A stretch of DNA of 64,000 nucleotides. It comes from an uncultured Lachnospiraceae bacterium (GTDB lineage: Bacteria; Bacillota; Clostridia; Lachnospirales; Lachnospiraceae). Below the pieces are notes generated by a model that saw only the letters and a program-made list of their open reading frames with translations, had not been told where the DNA came from and did no database searches. The translations under genes and the position numbers were made by a program. The stretch covers positions 1-64,000 of the forward strand of contig CADBPM010000110.1 of the NCBI GenBank assembly GCA_902796595.1, given 5' to 3'. Position 1 is the stretch's first letter. Each line of letters begins with the position of its first letter. Of the stretch, positions 17,227 to 26,358 are shown one piece after another.

Positions 17227-18315
17227 ATGAAGAAATTTATAAAAGCACTTATATATGGAGATTCTATAACAAAGAAGTATCTTTGGGGCGTTCTGGGACT
17301 TTCGCTGCTAACAATAGTTTTTATTGTTGCGGCAGCAGCGACGCAGATTCTTGCACTTGGGATTCTCGGCGTATTTGCAGCATTTGCAGATATGCTCTGG
17401 ATCCAATCTATGACATTGCTTAACATAAAAGTAGCACCAAAGACAAAGGAAGAACGCGAGAAGGAAAAGGAAGAACAGAAGAAGGCAAAGACAACTGCCA
17501 AGGCAGAAAAAAAGGCTGAGGCAGAAGAGAAAAAGCGTATCGAGAAGGAAAAAGCTGATAATAAAGGCGCAGGAGATAAAAATAACATGTCGCCTTCAAG
17601 CTTTAACTCTATCAAGGATGAGGAAGAACTTGAAAAGCTTCTTACCAAGTACAAGGTGGGAGATAGAAAGCAGGTTGTAATAGATTCCTGTGATTCTTTT
17701 GGCGTATATGAAAGCCCTGCATATATATGGAGCGACAGGAGTAATTATTATCTGCTCATAATAGGACAGCCGGAAGGACCTATCAGGTTGAAATTTAACC
17801 TGCATGACAACATGAAGCTTTATTACAGCAGAGGAGTAAAATGCTCTCCGGCGGAAGAATACCGTGCATTTAAAAGACCTTCACTGGTTTCTTCGGTTTT
17901 CAACATGTTTCTTCCAGACTACTATCAGAAGAGAACTCCACAGGGGATAACATGGAACAAGAATCTGTACAGACTTGGAAAAGATATGTATTTTACAAAC
18001 AGGTCTGCAAAGAATGTATTTAATACCTTGGGAGCTTCCTTTGAAATGGAAGATGAGGCGACTATCGAGGAGACTCATGGCGGAGAATTTAAACAGGCGT
18101 ATAAGTTTAATATTCTTTGGCGTGATAACGTCCTTACCGATAAAGAATATCAGGAAAAGATAAATTTCCTTTTAAGCACTCTTGCAAAGAGCAATATCAA
18201 GACCGAAGCGTATGAAAAGATACTTGATCAGATGCTTGATTACAACTTTATAACAAGGGAATATGTTGACTATTACCTTAATTACAAGGCTAACTGGGAA
18301 ACGAAAAAATCGTAA
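17227..18315 (+). CDS. Membrane protein with long charged helix, function unknown
   Basis: 362 residues. Two hydrophobic segments at about 18-40 and 43-65 form a membrane hairpin. A highly charged Lys/Glu/Ala helix follows (about 75-115). The C-terminal 240 residues form a soluble domain with YESPAYIWSDRSNYYLLIIG and later aromatic-rich strands. It starts 7 bases after glmS and is probably co-transcribed with it. The hairpin at 18325 terminates it. I recognise no family; the soluble part does not show catalytic motifs I know. It resembles the general plan of the cassette protein at 8779 (membrane hairpin plus charged helix), but I see no sequence similarity. Confidence 0.65.
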   Translation: MKKFIKALIYGDSITKKYLWGVLGLSLLTIVFIVAAAATQILALGILGVFAAFADMLWIQSMTLLNIKVAPKTKEEREKEKEEQKKAKTTAKAEKKAEAEEKKRIEKEKADNKGAGDKNNMSPSSFNSIKDEEELEKLLTKYKVGDRKQVVIDSCDSFGVYESPAYIWSDRSNYYLLIIGQPEGPIRLKFNLHDNMKLYYSRGVKCSPAEEYRAFKRPSLVSSVFNMFLPDYYQKRTPQGITWNKNLYRLGKDMYFTNRSAKNVFNTLGASFEMEDEATIEETHGGEFKQAYKFNILWRDNVLTDKEYQEKINFLLSTLAKSNIKTEAYEKILDQMLDYNFITREYVDYYLNYKANWETKKS

Positions 18316-18324
18316 GCTTTTGAG

Positions 18325-18370
18325 ACTGCGTTATACTGCTTAGACAGTATAACGCAGTTCTTGTGTCTTT
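18325..18370 (+). terminator. Intrinsic terminator, 14-bp stem
   Basis: ACTGCGTTATACTG (18325-18338) pairs perfectly with CAGTATAACGCAGT (18345-18358), loop CTTAGA, followed by a T-rich tail. Confidence 0.75.
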
Positions 18371-18421
18371 AAAGACTAAAAATTGTAAGTTCTGTAGTCG
18401 CGAGGATACGCTCTCCTATCC

Positions 18422-18450
18422 TTGACAAAAAGAGTACCGATGTATACAAT
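18422..18450 (+). promoter_or_regulatory. Promoter of the citrate-synthase-like gene with palindromic operator
   Basis: TTGACA (18422-18427) and TACAAT (18445-18450) are 17 bases apart. The -10 overlaps the palindrome TGTATACA (18442-18449), which fits the TNGTNNNACNA-type sites of GntR/FCD regulators. A GntR/FCD gene lies directly downstream at 19946, so autoregulated control of this operon is a reasonable inference. Confidence 0.65.
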
Positions 18451-18503
18451 GTTTATTAACATTAAAATTCGTGCAACAGGTGACTTTTGAGAGGAGAGGA
18501 CCA

Positions 18504-19913
18504 ATGAACGAGAGGAAGGTATACAACAATCCACAGAATAATCTTCTTCAGTTGGAAGAGCACATGTATCCGCTGGTGGATGTAAAGGATCCTAATGTAT
18601 TTCACAATCTGTTTCCCTATGAGGAAATTCCTAAGATTGCCTTTAATGACAGGATTGTGCCTCACTGCATGCCAGATGATATCTGGATCACTGACACAAC
18701 CTTTAGAGACGGGCAGCAGTCGAGAGCTCCATATACATCTGAGCAGATTCTTCATATATATGACCTTTTGCATAAGCTTGGGGGACCAAAGGGTCTTATA
18801 AGAGAATCAGAATTTTTCCTTTATGATAAGAAAGACAGGGAAGCGGTTGAAAAGTGCCTTGAAAGAGGATACGACTTTCCAAGAGTTACAGCATGGATCA
18901 GAGCCAGAGAGGAAGACTTTGACCTTGTAAAGCAGATGGGTCTTGAAGAAACAGGCGTGCTTGTCTCATGCAGTGACTATCATATTTTTTATAAGATGCA
19001 CATGACAAGACGACAGGCGATGGACCATTACCTTAAGATGGTAAGAGCTATTCTTGAAAAGGGTATAAGAGCAAGGTGCCATCTTGAGGATATAACAAGG
19101 GCAGATATCTACGGCTTTGTTATCCCTTTCTGTCTTGAACTTATGAAGCTTAAGGATGAATATGGCATACCGGTAAAGATAAGAGTTTGCGATACCATGG
19201 GATATGGTGTTAATTTTGCCGGTGCCGTTATTCCAAGAAGTGTACAGGGGATTATTTATGGCTTGAGAGTGCATGCAGGCGTGCCAAGTGAATTACTTGA
19301 ATGGCATGGACACAATGATTTTTATAAGGCAGTTACAAATTCTACTACAGCATGGCTCTATGGTGCAAGTGGAGTAAACTGCTCTCTTTTCGGTATAGGA
19401 GAGAGAACCGGCAATACACCGCTTGAGGCGATGGTATTTGAGTATGCCCAGCTTAGAGGAACTCTTGATGGAATGGATACAAGGGTTATCACTGAGCTTG
19501 CCAAATACTATGAGAAAGAGATAGGATATGAGATTCCTGAGAGGACGCCTTTCGTCGGCAGGAATTTCAACGTGACAAGGGCCGGCGTACATGCAGATGG
19601 ACTTCTTAAAAATGAAGAGATATATAATGTATTTAACACGGCAAAGTTCCTTAACAGACCTCCGAGAGTTGCGATTTCAAATACTTCCGGAGTAGCAGGG
19701 ATAGCTCACTGGATAAACTCATACTATCATGTGCCTGAGGATGAAATGATCGATAAGAAGGCTGATATAGCTGTCAGGATGAAGAAATGGGTCGATGAGC
19801 AGTATGAGCATGGCAGAGTTACTGTGATTTCAGATAAGGAACTTGATGGCCTTGTTAGAGAAGAGGCAAAAAAAGAAAAATTAAATCTGGGAACACTTAG
19901 ATATGGAAATTAA
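18504..19913 (+). CDS. Re-citrate synthase-like DRE-TIM enzyme (homocitrate/isopropylmalate synthase family)
   Basis: 469 residues. The DRE-TIM signature is present: DTTFRDGQQ near the N-terminus, HLEDITRAD in the middle, and the metal-binding HGHND. GIGERTGNTPLEA follows. The LeuA regulatory domain seen in full isopropylmalate synthases is not recognisable at the C-terminus. The N-terminal extension and phrases such as WITDTTFRDGQQ are what I remember of the Re-citrate synthases of Clostridium kluyveri and relatives. An isocitrate dehydrogenase gene in the window supports citrate synthesis. ATG 18504 has GAGGAGAGG upstream. Databases often label it 2-isopropylmalate or homocitrate synthase; only an assay settles the substrate. 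Confidence 0.65.
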   Translation: MNERKVYNNPQNNLLQLEEHMYPLVDVKDPNVFHNLFPYEEIPKIAFNDRIVPHCMPDDIWITDTTFRDGQQSRAPYTSEQILHIYDLLHKLGGPKGLIRESEFFLYDKKDREAVEKCLERGYDFPRVTAWIRAREEDFDLVKQMGLEETGVLVSCSDYHIFYKMHMTRRQAMDHYLKMVRAILEKGIRARCHLEDITRADIYGFVIPFCLELMKLKDEYGIPVKIRVCDTMGYGVNFAGAVIPRSVQGIIYGLRVHAGVPSELLEWHGHNDFYKAVTNSTTAWLYGASGVNCSLFGIGERTGNTPLEAMVFEYAQLRGTLDGMDTRVITELAKYYEKEIGYEIPERTPFVGRNFNVTRAGVHADGLLKNEEIYNVFNTAKFLNRPPRVAISNTSGVAGIAHWINSYYHVPEDEMIDKKADIAVRMKKWVDEQYEHGRVTVISDKELDGLVREEAKKEKLNLGTLRYGN

Positions 19914-19945
19914 ATAAAGTATGCTCCCAAGGATGATGGTGTTTT

Positions 19946-20635
19946 ATGGATAATTGTACTAATTCAGAGATAGGTCAAAGTCTGTCTGACAGATATTCCC
20001 TAAGGGGAAGAGTTTTCAATCAGATAAGGGATTCAATCCTTTCGGGTAAATATGCTGAGGGTGAAGAGTTAAGGGAAGTAATCATCGGCAAGGAGCTTGG
20101 TGTTTCAAGAACTCCTGTAAGAGAGGCACTAAGGCAGCTTGAACTTGAAGGGCTTGTGTCTATCATCCCTAATAAAGGGGCTTTTGTTACCGGCATAAGC
20201 ATGAAGGATATTGAGGATATATTTGTTATCAGGTCTTATCTTGAAGGGCTTGCGGCTGCGTGGGCATGTGATCATATAACCGAGGAGCAGCTCTCTGAAC
20301 TTGAAGAGAACGTATATCTTTCTGAATTTCATGTGGAAAAAGAGCATTATGATCAGGTTGTTGAGCTTGATTCCAAGTTCCATATCATTCTTTATGATTC
20401 ATGTGGCAGCAGAATGCTTGCAAAGCAGCTGAAAAATTATCATCAGTATGCCGAGCGTGTAAGAACAGTTAATCTTAACGCTAAGGAAAGAGCAAAGCAT
20501 TCTATGGGAGAGCACAAGGCAATCGTTGGAGCTATAAAGGCAAAGGACAAGGAACTTGCTCAGCAATGTGCGCATGAACATATAGAAGAATCTATAAAGA
20601 GAATGCAGTTTGCAGAAGATGCACATATGATATGA
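19946..20635 (+). CDS. GntR-family transcriptional regulator, FCD domain
   Basis: 229 residues. The winged helix-turn-helix (about 18-85) shows the classical GntR core: LREVIIGKELGVSRTPVREALRQLELEGLV. An all-helical FCD ligand domain follows (about 95-220), with metal-ligand residues likely in ELDSKFH and the final HKAI and HEHIEES helices. FadR-type FCD regulators usually bind organic acids and repress a neighbouring operon. It begins 33 bases after the citrate-synthase-like gene, so the two are probably one transcript. The TGTATACA palindrome at 18442 is the natural candidate operator. Confidence 0.88.
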   Translation: MDNCTNSEIGQSLSDRYSLRGRVFNQIRDSILSGKYAEGEELREVIIGKELGVSRTPVREALRQLELEGLVSIIPNKGAFVTGISMKDIEDIFVIRSYLEGLAAAWACDHITEEQLSELEENVYLSEFHVEKEHYDQVVELDSKFHIILYDSCGSRMLAKQLKNYHQYAERVRTVNLNAKERAKHSMGEHKAIVGAIKAKDKELAQQCAHEHIEESIKRMQFAEDAHMI

Positions 20636-20638
20636 TAA

Positions 20639-20667
20639 AAAAGCTGTAGGATATTCCGTCAGCTTTT
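20639..20667 (+). terminator. Weak terminator after the GntR gene
   Basis: AAAAGCTG (20639-20646) pairs with CAGCTTTT (20660-20667), with an inner GGA/TCC helix. The T-run is short. Confidence 0.5.
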
Positions 20668-20771
20668 GCGTTGCAAGATAATTTTTATATTTGTGAATTG
20701 TATAGTCTTGCAATTGAAGTATGAAAAGTGATACAGTGTTGGTAGACTTTAGAGTTTAGAGATTAGTAAAA

Positions 20772-20829
20772 CCTCAACCATCGTCTGTCGACGATGGTTG
20801 AGGCTACATCGTACCGCTTTGCGGCACGA
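20772..20829 (+). promoter_or_regulatory. Twin hairpins directly upstream of clpB
   Basis: Hairpin 1 has a perfect 14-bp stem (20772-20785 with 20790-20803, loop TGTC). Five bases later hairpin 2 pairs TCGTACCGC (20809-20817) with GCGGCACGA (20821-20829), one mismatch, loop TTT. The clpB ribosome binding site AGGAGG begins 6 bases after the stem. No CIRCE or CtsR box was recognised. It may shape clpB translation or be an extragenic palindromic element. Confidence 0.55.
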
Positions 20830-20846
20830 CATTTAGGAGGGTTGTC

Positions 20847-23474
20847 GTGAATACAGAAAAAATGACGGAAAAGACGATCGATGTCCTGCAAAGTGCAAAG
20901 AGCCTTGCGGATGGAAATCATAATCCGAACATTGAACAGGCTCATATCCTGTATGCCCTGATCACGCAGGAAAATGGACTTATAGGTGGGCTTCTTGATA
21001 AAATGCAGATATCAAGAACCAACTTTGAGGCTGAAGTTGGGCATGTGATCGATGGATATTCCAAGGTTACAGGAGGTTCGCTTAACAACGGGGGATTTTA
21101 TGTAAGTCGTGAGGCAGATGAGGCTCTTAATGAAGCTGAAAGTGAAGCCTCTAAAATGAATGATCAGTTTTTATCGGTTGAACATGTTCTGCTTGGGCTT
21201 TTGGATAAGCCTGACAGATATATTTCTGACATTTTTAAAAATTTCAACCTGACTAAAGATAGATTTTTAAAGGTACTCATGGAGGTTCGCGGCGACCAGA
21301 ATGTTACCAGTCAGAATCCGGAGGAGACCTATGATGTACTTAAAAAGTACGGGCAGGACCTTGTTGAAATGGCACGTGCAGGCAAGCTTGATCCTGTTAT
21401 CGGAAGGGATAACGAGATAAGGGATGCTATCCAGATCCTTTCAAGAAAGAGAAAGAACAATCCTGTGCTTATTGGCGCGCCTGGTGTTGGTAAGACGGCT
21501 ATAGCAGAGGGGCTTGCCCAACGTATAGTAAATGGAGATGTGCCAAACAGCTTAAAGGACAGGCTGATATTTTCACTGGATCTTGGTGCGCTTGTTGCCG
21601 GTGCCAAGTACAGGGGCGAGTTTGAAGAAAGATTCAAGGCTGTTTTAAATGCAGTAAAGAAAAGCGAAGGCAGGATAATTCTCTTTATTGATGAGCTTCA
21701 TACTATAGTCGGAGCCGGCAGGACAGATGGAGCAATGGATGCCGGCAACCTGCTCAAGCCTATGCTTGCAAGAGGAGAATTGCATTGTATCGGTGCGACA
21801 ACTCTTGATGAGTATAGAGAGTATATTGAGAAGGACGCTGCTCTTGAAAGACGTTTTCAGCCGGTTGTTGTTGATGAGCCGACAGTGGAAGATACAATAT
21901 CAATCTTAAGAGGCCTTAAGGAAAGGTATGAGGTCTTCCATGGTGTAAAGATACAGGATCAGGCACTTATTGCCGCGGCTACATTGTCAAACAGGTATAT
22001 ATCGGACAGATTCCTTCCTGATAAGGCAATTGACCTTGTAGACGAAGCATGCGCTCTTGTGCGTACTGAAATGGATTCGATGCCTTCTGAACTTGACGAT
22101 ATAAGAAGAAGGATCCTTCAGCTTGAAATAGAGCAGAATGCCCTTAAAAAAGAGTCTGACAAGCTTGCTATGGAGCATCTTGCCGACATAGAAAAGGAAC
22201 TTGCTGAACTTAGGAGCAAGTATGATGCCATGAAGGCAAAATGGCAGAATGAAAAAGACTCTATCGGTAAAGTTCAGAAACTCCGCGAGGAGATCGGACA
22301 GATCAATACAGAAATAGAAAAAGCTGAACGTGAGTACAATCTTGACAGGGCTTCCGAGTTGAAATACGGAAAACTTCCTTCACTTAAGGCAGAACTTGAA
22401 AAAGAGGAAAAGCTTGCAGATGAAAGGAAAGATTTTAACACAGATTCCCTTCTTCGTGACAGGGTTACAGAAGATGAAATCGCCAAGATAGTGGAGAGAT
22501 GGACAGGTATCCCTGTAGACAGGCTTGTTGAAGGAGAAAGAGACAAGATCCTCCACATGGAAGATATCCTTCACGAAAGAGTTATCGGACAGGATGAGGC
22601 TGTAAAGAAGGTCTCCGAAGCTGTAATGAGAAGCAGGGCTGGCATAAAGGACCCGAACAGACCGATAGGATCATTTATGTTCTTAGGACCTACAGGTGTC
22701 GGAAAGACAGAACTTGCAAAAGCTCTTGCAAGCTCACTTTTTGATGATGAAAAGAATATGATAAGAATTGACATGACTGAGTATATGGAAAAGTATTCAG
22801 TGAGCCGTCTTATCGGAGCGCCTCCTGGATATGTAGGATATGAGGAGGGCGGACAGCTTACAGAAGCAGTGAGACGTAAACCTTATTCAGTTGTTCTCTT
22901 TGATGAAATAGAAAAGGCTCATCCGGATGTCTTTAACATCCTTCTTCAGGTATTGGACGATGGACGTGTAACAGATTCACAGGGACGCACTGTTGATTTT
23001 AAAAATACTATCATCATACTTACGTCTAATCTCGGTTCACCATACATTCTTGAAGGTATTCAGGATGATGGTGAAATAAGTGAGGATGCAAGAAATCAGG
23101 TAGAAGAACTTTTAAAGAAGAGTTTCAGACCGGAGTTTCTTAACAGGCTTGATGAAATCGTGTTCTATAAGCCACTTGCCAAGGAAAATATAGGAAAGAT
23201 AGTAGATCTTTTGCTTAAAGACCTTAAGAGCAGACTTGCAGACAAGAATCTTTCTCTTGAACTCACAGATTCCGCAAAGGACTATATCATTGACAAGGGT
23301 TATGATGTGAATTACGGAGCAAGACCTCTTAAGAGACTTATCCAGAGCGAGGTTGAAACAGCAATTGCAAGAGAGATAATAAGCAAGGACCTTGTGTCCG
23401 GAACAAAGCTTGTTGTAGATTACAAGACTTCGGGGCTTAGTGTTTCAGAAGAAAATGTCCCGACTGAAAGCTGA
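20847..23474 (+). CDS. clpB: ATP-dependent disaggregase ClpB
   Basis: Hexameric Hsp100 chaperone that pulls polypeptides out of aggregates together with DnaK. The N-domain (about 1-145) is followed by AAA+ module 1 with GAPGVGKT and the [10 protein letters not shown] Walker B region. A middle coiled-coil (about 400-530) and AAA+ module 2 with GPTGVGKT and [12 protein letters not shown] come next. 875 residues is typical, and the coiled coil identifies ClpB rather than ClpC/ClpA. I use GTG 20847 because AGGAGGG is 7 bases upstream. The gene end overlaps the convergent dprA end by 38 bases. Confidence 0.95.
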   Translation: MNTEKMTEKTIDVLQSAKSLADGNHNPNIEQAHILYALITQENGLIGGLLDKMQISRTNFEAEVGHVIDGYSKVTGGSLNNGGFYVSREADEALNEAESEASKMNDQFLSVEHVLLGLLDKPDRYISDIFKNFNLTKDRFLKVLMEVRGDQNVTSQNPEETYDVLKKYGQDLVEMARAGKLDPVIGRDNEIRDAIQILSRKRKNNPVLIGAPGVGKTAIAEGLAQRIVNGDVPNSLKDRLIFSLDLGALVAGAKYRGEFEERFKAVLNAVKKSEGRIILFIDELHTIVGAGRTDGAMDAGNLLKPMLARGELHCIGATTLDEYREYIEKDAALERRFQPVVVDEPTVEDTISILRGLKERYEVFHGVKIQDQALIAAATLSNRYISDRFLPDKAIDLVDEACALVRTEMDSMPSELDDIRRRILQLEIEQNALKKESDKLAMEHLADIEKELAELRSKYDAMKAKWQNEKDSIGKVQKLREEIGQINTEIEKAEREYNLDRASELKYGKLPSLKAELEKEEKLADERKDFNTDSLLRDRVTEDEIAKIVERWTGIPVDRLVEGERDKILHMEDILHERVIGQDEAVKKVSEAVMRSRAGIKDPNRPIGSFMFLGPTGVGKTELAKALASSLFDDEKNMIRIDMTEYMEKYSVSRLIGAPPGYVGYEEGGQLTEAVRRKPYSVVLFDEIEKAHPDVFNILLQVLDDGRVTDSQGRTVDFKNTIIILTSNLGSPYILEGIQDDGEISEDARNQVEELLKKSFRPEFLNRLDEIVFYKPLAKENIGKIVDLLLKDLKSRLADKNLSLELTDSAKDYIIDKGYDVNYGARPLKRLIQSEVETAIAREIISKDLVSGTKLVVDYKTSGLSVSEENVPTES

Positions 23475-24309
23475 AAGCCCTTGCAGTATTTTCATTTATA
23501 AGAGAGAGACACCCTAAATGATCAGGGTCAGATGCATTTTCAGGCATATAGGCATATACCTTATGTTTATAAGAAGTGGCTTCCTTTGCTGTGATAAGGG
23601 AGCCGCTTTTTCTTTTGGCAGCCGTTACAAAAAGGATGTCTGAAAGAGCAGCAATAAGGCGGTTCCTTTGTGGAAATGTAAAGGCTGAAGGTTTTGTTGT
23701 TGGCGGATATTCGCTTATTACAAGCCCGCTTTCAATGATCTTATCCATTAACTTTATGTGCTCTGACGGGTAGCATATATCCACACTGCATCCAAGAATG
23801 GCAATAGTAGGTATTTCCATCTTTATGGCTGCAGTATGAGCATAGGCATCCACGCCCTTTGCAAGACCGGAAATAATAGTGTGACCGCTTTCTGCAAGTT
23901 TTTGAGCAAGATTTACTGTGATATCGCGGGCATCACGGGTACATCTTCTTGAACCGACAATACCGGCTGTTTTTGTAAAATAATCTTTCTTAAAATTTCC
24001 TTTATAATAAAGAACAACAGGGGAGTCCGGAATATTTTGAAATTTTGAAATACAATTTCCGGAGATTATTGAAATTCCCGCTGCATTGCAATCTTCAAAA
24101 ATTTTGTAAGCGGGGGCAAGATCCTTTGAATTCAGGATATTGTCTGCTTTTATTCTTCCTATGCCTGAAATTTCCATAAGGCTTTCTGGTGGGGCAAGAT
24201 AGATATTTTTAGCTGTAATAAATTTTTTGAGAAGAAGCCCTGAAAGCTTCGGACCGATAGAATCTATCTGCGAGAGCCAGATTTTATAAATGATCTCATC
24301 ATCGTTCAG
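23437..24309 (-). CDS. dprA: DNA processing protein DprA, probable CTG start
   Basis: Loads RecA onto incoming single-stranded DNA in natural transformation. The Rossmann core is visible: GIVGSRRCT, ISGLAKGVDAYAHTAA, ILGCSVDICYP, SEYPP, FPQRNRLIAALSD and SGSLITAKEA. The first ATG (24177) would cut off most of the N-terminal SAM/HhH domain. The frame is open upstream to a CTG at 24309-24307, giving LNDDEIIYKIWLSQIDSIGP, a normal DprA beginning. GGAGGTGG sits 5 bases before the CTG, inside the end of comM. The CTG follows the comM TGA directly in the same frame, so reinitiation or readthrough is possible. The usual C-terminal winged helix is absent. Confidence 0.85.
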   Translation of the reverse strand: MNDDEIIYKIWLSQIDSIGPKLSGLLLKKFITAKNIYLAPPESLMEISGIGRIKADNILNSKDLAPAYKIFEDCNAAGISIISGNCISKFQNIPDSPVVLYYKGNFKKDYFTKTAGIVGSRRCTRDARDITVNLAQKLAESGHTIISGLAKGVDAYAHTAAIKMEIPTIAILGCSVDICYPSEHIKLMDKIIESGLVISEYPPTTKPSAFTFPQRNRLIAALSDILFVTAAKRKSGSLITAKEATSYKHKVYAYMPENASDPDHLGCLSLINENTARAFSFQSGHFLLKH

Positions 24310-25857
24310 TCAGACCACCTCCATTGTAAGATTATCGTTGTCAAGGTCGCGCATTGAAAGCGCTTTTTTAATATCACATTCATTTATATTTTCGGAATTT
24401 CTAAGGTCCGCGGCGGTCCTTGCAACTGTTAGAAGCTTCCTTATGACTCTGGCACTCCACCCTGCCTTTTTGCTTGCATTGGCAAGAAGGGTCATTGAAG
24501 AGGCATCAAGTTTGCAGAATTTGTCAATAAGAGAGCCGGATAATTCGGCATTGCAATTTACGCCAGGGATATCCTTGTAACGTTCCTGCTGTATAGCACG
24601 CGCTGCCTCGACCATGGCTCTTAGTTCAGCCGATGACGGAGAGGGCTTGGCATCAGCAAGTTCAAAAAATGAAACGGGATGTACCCATTTTTGAATATCG
24701 ATCCTGTCCATTAGAGGACCAGAGAGTGAACTTCTGTATTTTTGCACTTCATAATCGGTACAGCGACAGCGCTTATCAGGGTAATAACCGCATGGACAGG
24801 GGTTCATAGCCGCTACGAACATGAAACTGCTGGGATAAGTATTTGTGCCATGTACTCGCGAGATAGTGACGTACTTGTCTTCAAGGGGCTGGCGCAGAGC
24901 GTCAAGAGTCCTTCGTGAAAATTCAGCTATTTCATCAAGAAAAAGCACACCGTCATGAGACAGGGAAACTTCTCCGGGGATGGCACTTATCCCGCCGCCT
25001 ATCAGCGCATTTAACGAAGCGTTGTGGTGAGGTGCTCTGAAAGGGCGGTGTGTCATAAGAGAATGATTATCCTTTAAAAGCCCTGCAATGCTGTATATTT
25101 TGGTGACTTCCAGTTCTTCTTCCTCTGTCATGGAGGGAAGAATAGAAGGTATCCTCTTTGCTATCATGCTTTTTCCACAGCCCGGAGTTCCTATCATAAG
25201 CATATTGTGACCTCCTGCTGCGGCAAGAACTACCGCCTCGACAAGCTCCTCCTGACCTCTTACATCGTAAAAATCCGGCTGTGATTCCCTAATATCGGCT
25301 GTTTTTTCGCAGTTTTTGATACTCTCTTCATATTCAGGTATACTTGTTTTTCCTTCTAAAAAGGCAACTGTTTCCCTTAAATTTTTCATTCCATATATAT
25401 GAATTCCCTTGACAAGTCTTGCTTCGGGAAGATTTTCAAGCGGAACGATCACAGTTTTCATACCTTCTGCCTTGGCTGCTATTACCATTGGAAGAACGCC
25501 GCTCACAGGTCTGAGATTTCCGTTTAGGGAAAATTCACCTATAAGGACGTGCTCTGAAAGTGCGTGCGGGCTTATCTGACCTGATTCGGTAAGAAGTGAG
25601 ATCGCCATTGCAAGGTCGTAGTGAGCACCTCGTTTTTTTAAATTGCCGGGCGCAAGGTTTAGGATTACTTTTTGTGCGGGGATATAAAAGCCGGAAGAAC
25701 TTACAGCCGCAGTGACGCGGTCGGCAGACTCTTTTACAGCCTGATCCGCAAGACCTATTATAGTCATCATTTCGTGTCCCTTTAAAGCAAGGGCTTCTAT
25801 TTCTACTTTTACTGCATCCATACCTTGAATACAGTAGCTGATCGCTGTTGATGCCAA
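24310..25857 (-). CDS. comM: YifB/ComM family AAA+ ATPase (Mg-chelatase-like)
   Basis: 515 residues. An N-terminal Lon-like S5/chelatase domain (about 20-165) contains GLADQAVKESADRV and NLAPGNLKKRGAHYDLA. The AAA+ domain has GTPGCGKSM (Walker A), DEIAEFSRRTLDALRQPLE and NPCPCGYYPD. In Gram-negatives ComM promotes branch migration during transformation; the Firmicute role is less clear. It is co-directional with and touches dprA, consistent with a competence or recombination role. The start is TTG 25857 with AAGGAG 7 bases upstream. Confidence 0.92.
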   Translation of the reverse strand: MASTAISYCIQGMDAVKVEIEALALKGHEMMTIIGLADQAVKESADRVTAAVSSSGFYIPAQKVILNLAPGNLKKRGAHYDLAMAISLLTESGQISPHALSEHVLIGEFSLNGNLRPVSGVLPMVIAAKAEGMKTVIVPLENLPEARLVKGIHIYGMKNLRETVAFLEGKTSIPEYEESIKNCEKTADIRESQPDFYDVRGQEELVEAVVLAAAGGHNMLMIGTPGCGKSMIAKRIPSILPSMTEEEELEVTKIYSIAGLLKDNHSLMTHRPFRAPHHNASLNALIGGGISAIPGEVSLSHDGVLFLDEIAEFSRRTLDALRQPLEDKYVTISRVHGTNTYPSSFMFVAAMNPCPCGYYPDKRCRCTDYEVQKYRSSLSGPLMDRIDIQKWVHPVSFFELADAKPSPSSAELRAMVEAARAIQQERYKDIPGVNCNAELSGSLIDKFCKLDASSMTLLANASKKAGWSARVIRKLLTVARTAADLRNSENINECDIKKALSMRDLDNDNLTMEVV

Positions 25858-26049
25858 AAGATACTCCTTGAAAGTTTAGAATTTTTATCAGAGGCAGCAG
25901 ATCGCGTGTCTCGGATATAAGAAAGTTTACTGATACGATTATGACATTTAAAAGCGGATATTTCAATTAGACATTCTATACGAATCGAAGACCTTATTTT
26001 TGTGCAGTGTATATAAAAGACACATACAATAATTGTAAAGAACTTTTTC
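25858..26049. other. Intergenic gap upstream of comM
   Basis: AT-rich, about 190 bases. It holds the minus-strand ribosome binding site of comM next to 25866 and otherwise no gene or clear hairpin that I can see. A minus-strand promoter is expected here but none is close to consensus. Confidence 0.4.
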
Positions 26050-26078
26050 TTGACAAATGTATGCTTGAATGTTTTAAT
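26050..26078 (+). promoter_or_regulatory. Sigma-A-type promoter of tyrS
   Basis: TTGACA (26050-26055), 17-base spacer, TTTAAT (26073-26078). Transcription would start near 26085, just ahead of the T-box. Confidence 0.75.
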
Positions 26079-26087
26079 GATATTTAA

Positions 26088-26338
26088 CGACTATGAAGGG
26101 AAGAAGTAGCCTGTATATGTACCAACAGAGAGTTGCCGGAAGGTGAGAGGCGCAGGAAAGTTGCAGGTGAATACATCCTGGAGTCCCGCACCGAACGGTA
26201 TCAAGTAGGCTGTGGCGGGTATGCCCGTTATAGCGGTGGAAAGCAAGGCTTTCTGTTGAGGTGAGATTTTTCTCATGAATTAAGGTGGTAACACGGAGCC
26301 CATCCCTTCGTCCTTAAAGACAGGGGGTGGGCTATATT
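26088..26338 (+). promoter_or_regulatory. T-box riboswitch, tyrosine specifier
   Basis: The hallmark T-box sequence AAGGTGGTAACACGG lies at 26282-26296. Stem I contains GAATAC, whose TAC (26172-26174) is the tyrosine codon that pairs with uncharged tRNA-Tyr. Behind the T-box, AGCCCATCCC and GGGGGTGGGCT form the terminator stem (about 26296-26334), which competes with the antiterminator. The specifier agrees with the gene downstream. Low charged tRNA-Tyr should therefore raise tyrS expression. Confidence 0.95.
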
Positions 26339-26358
26339 ATTTACAGGGAGAAAAAATC

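Noticed and set aside
20636-20846. CIRCE or CtsR heat-shock operator before clpB
   Set aside because: Neither the TTAGCACTC inverted repeat nor the CtsR heptamer repeat is present.
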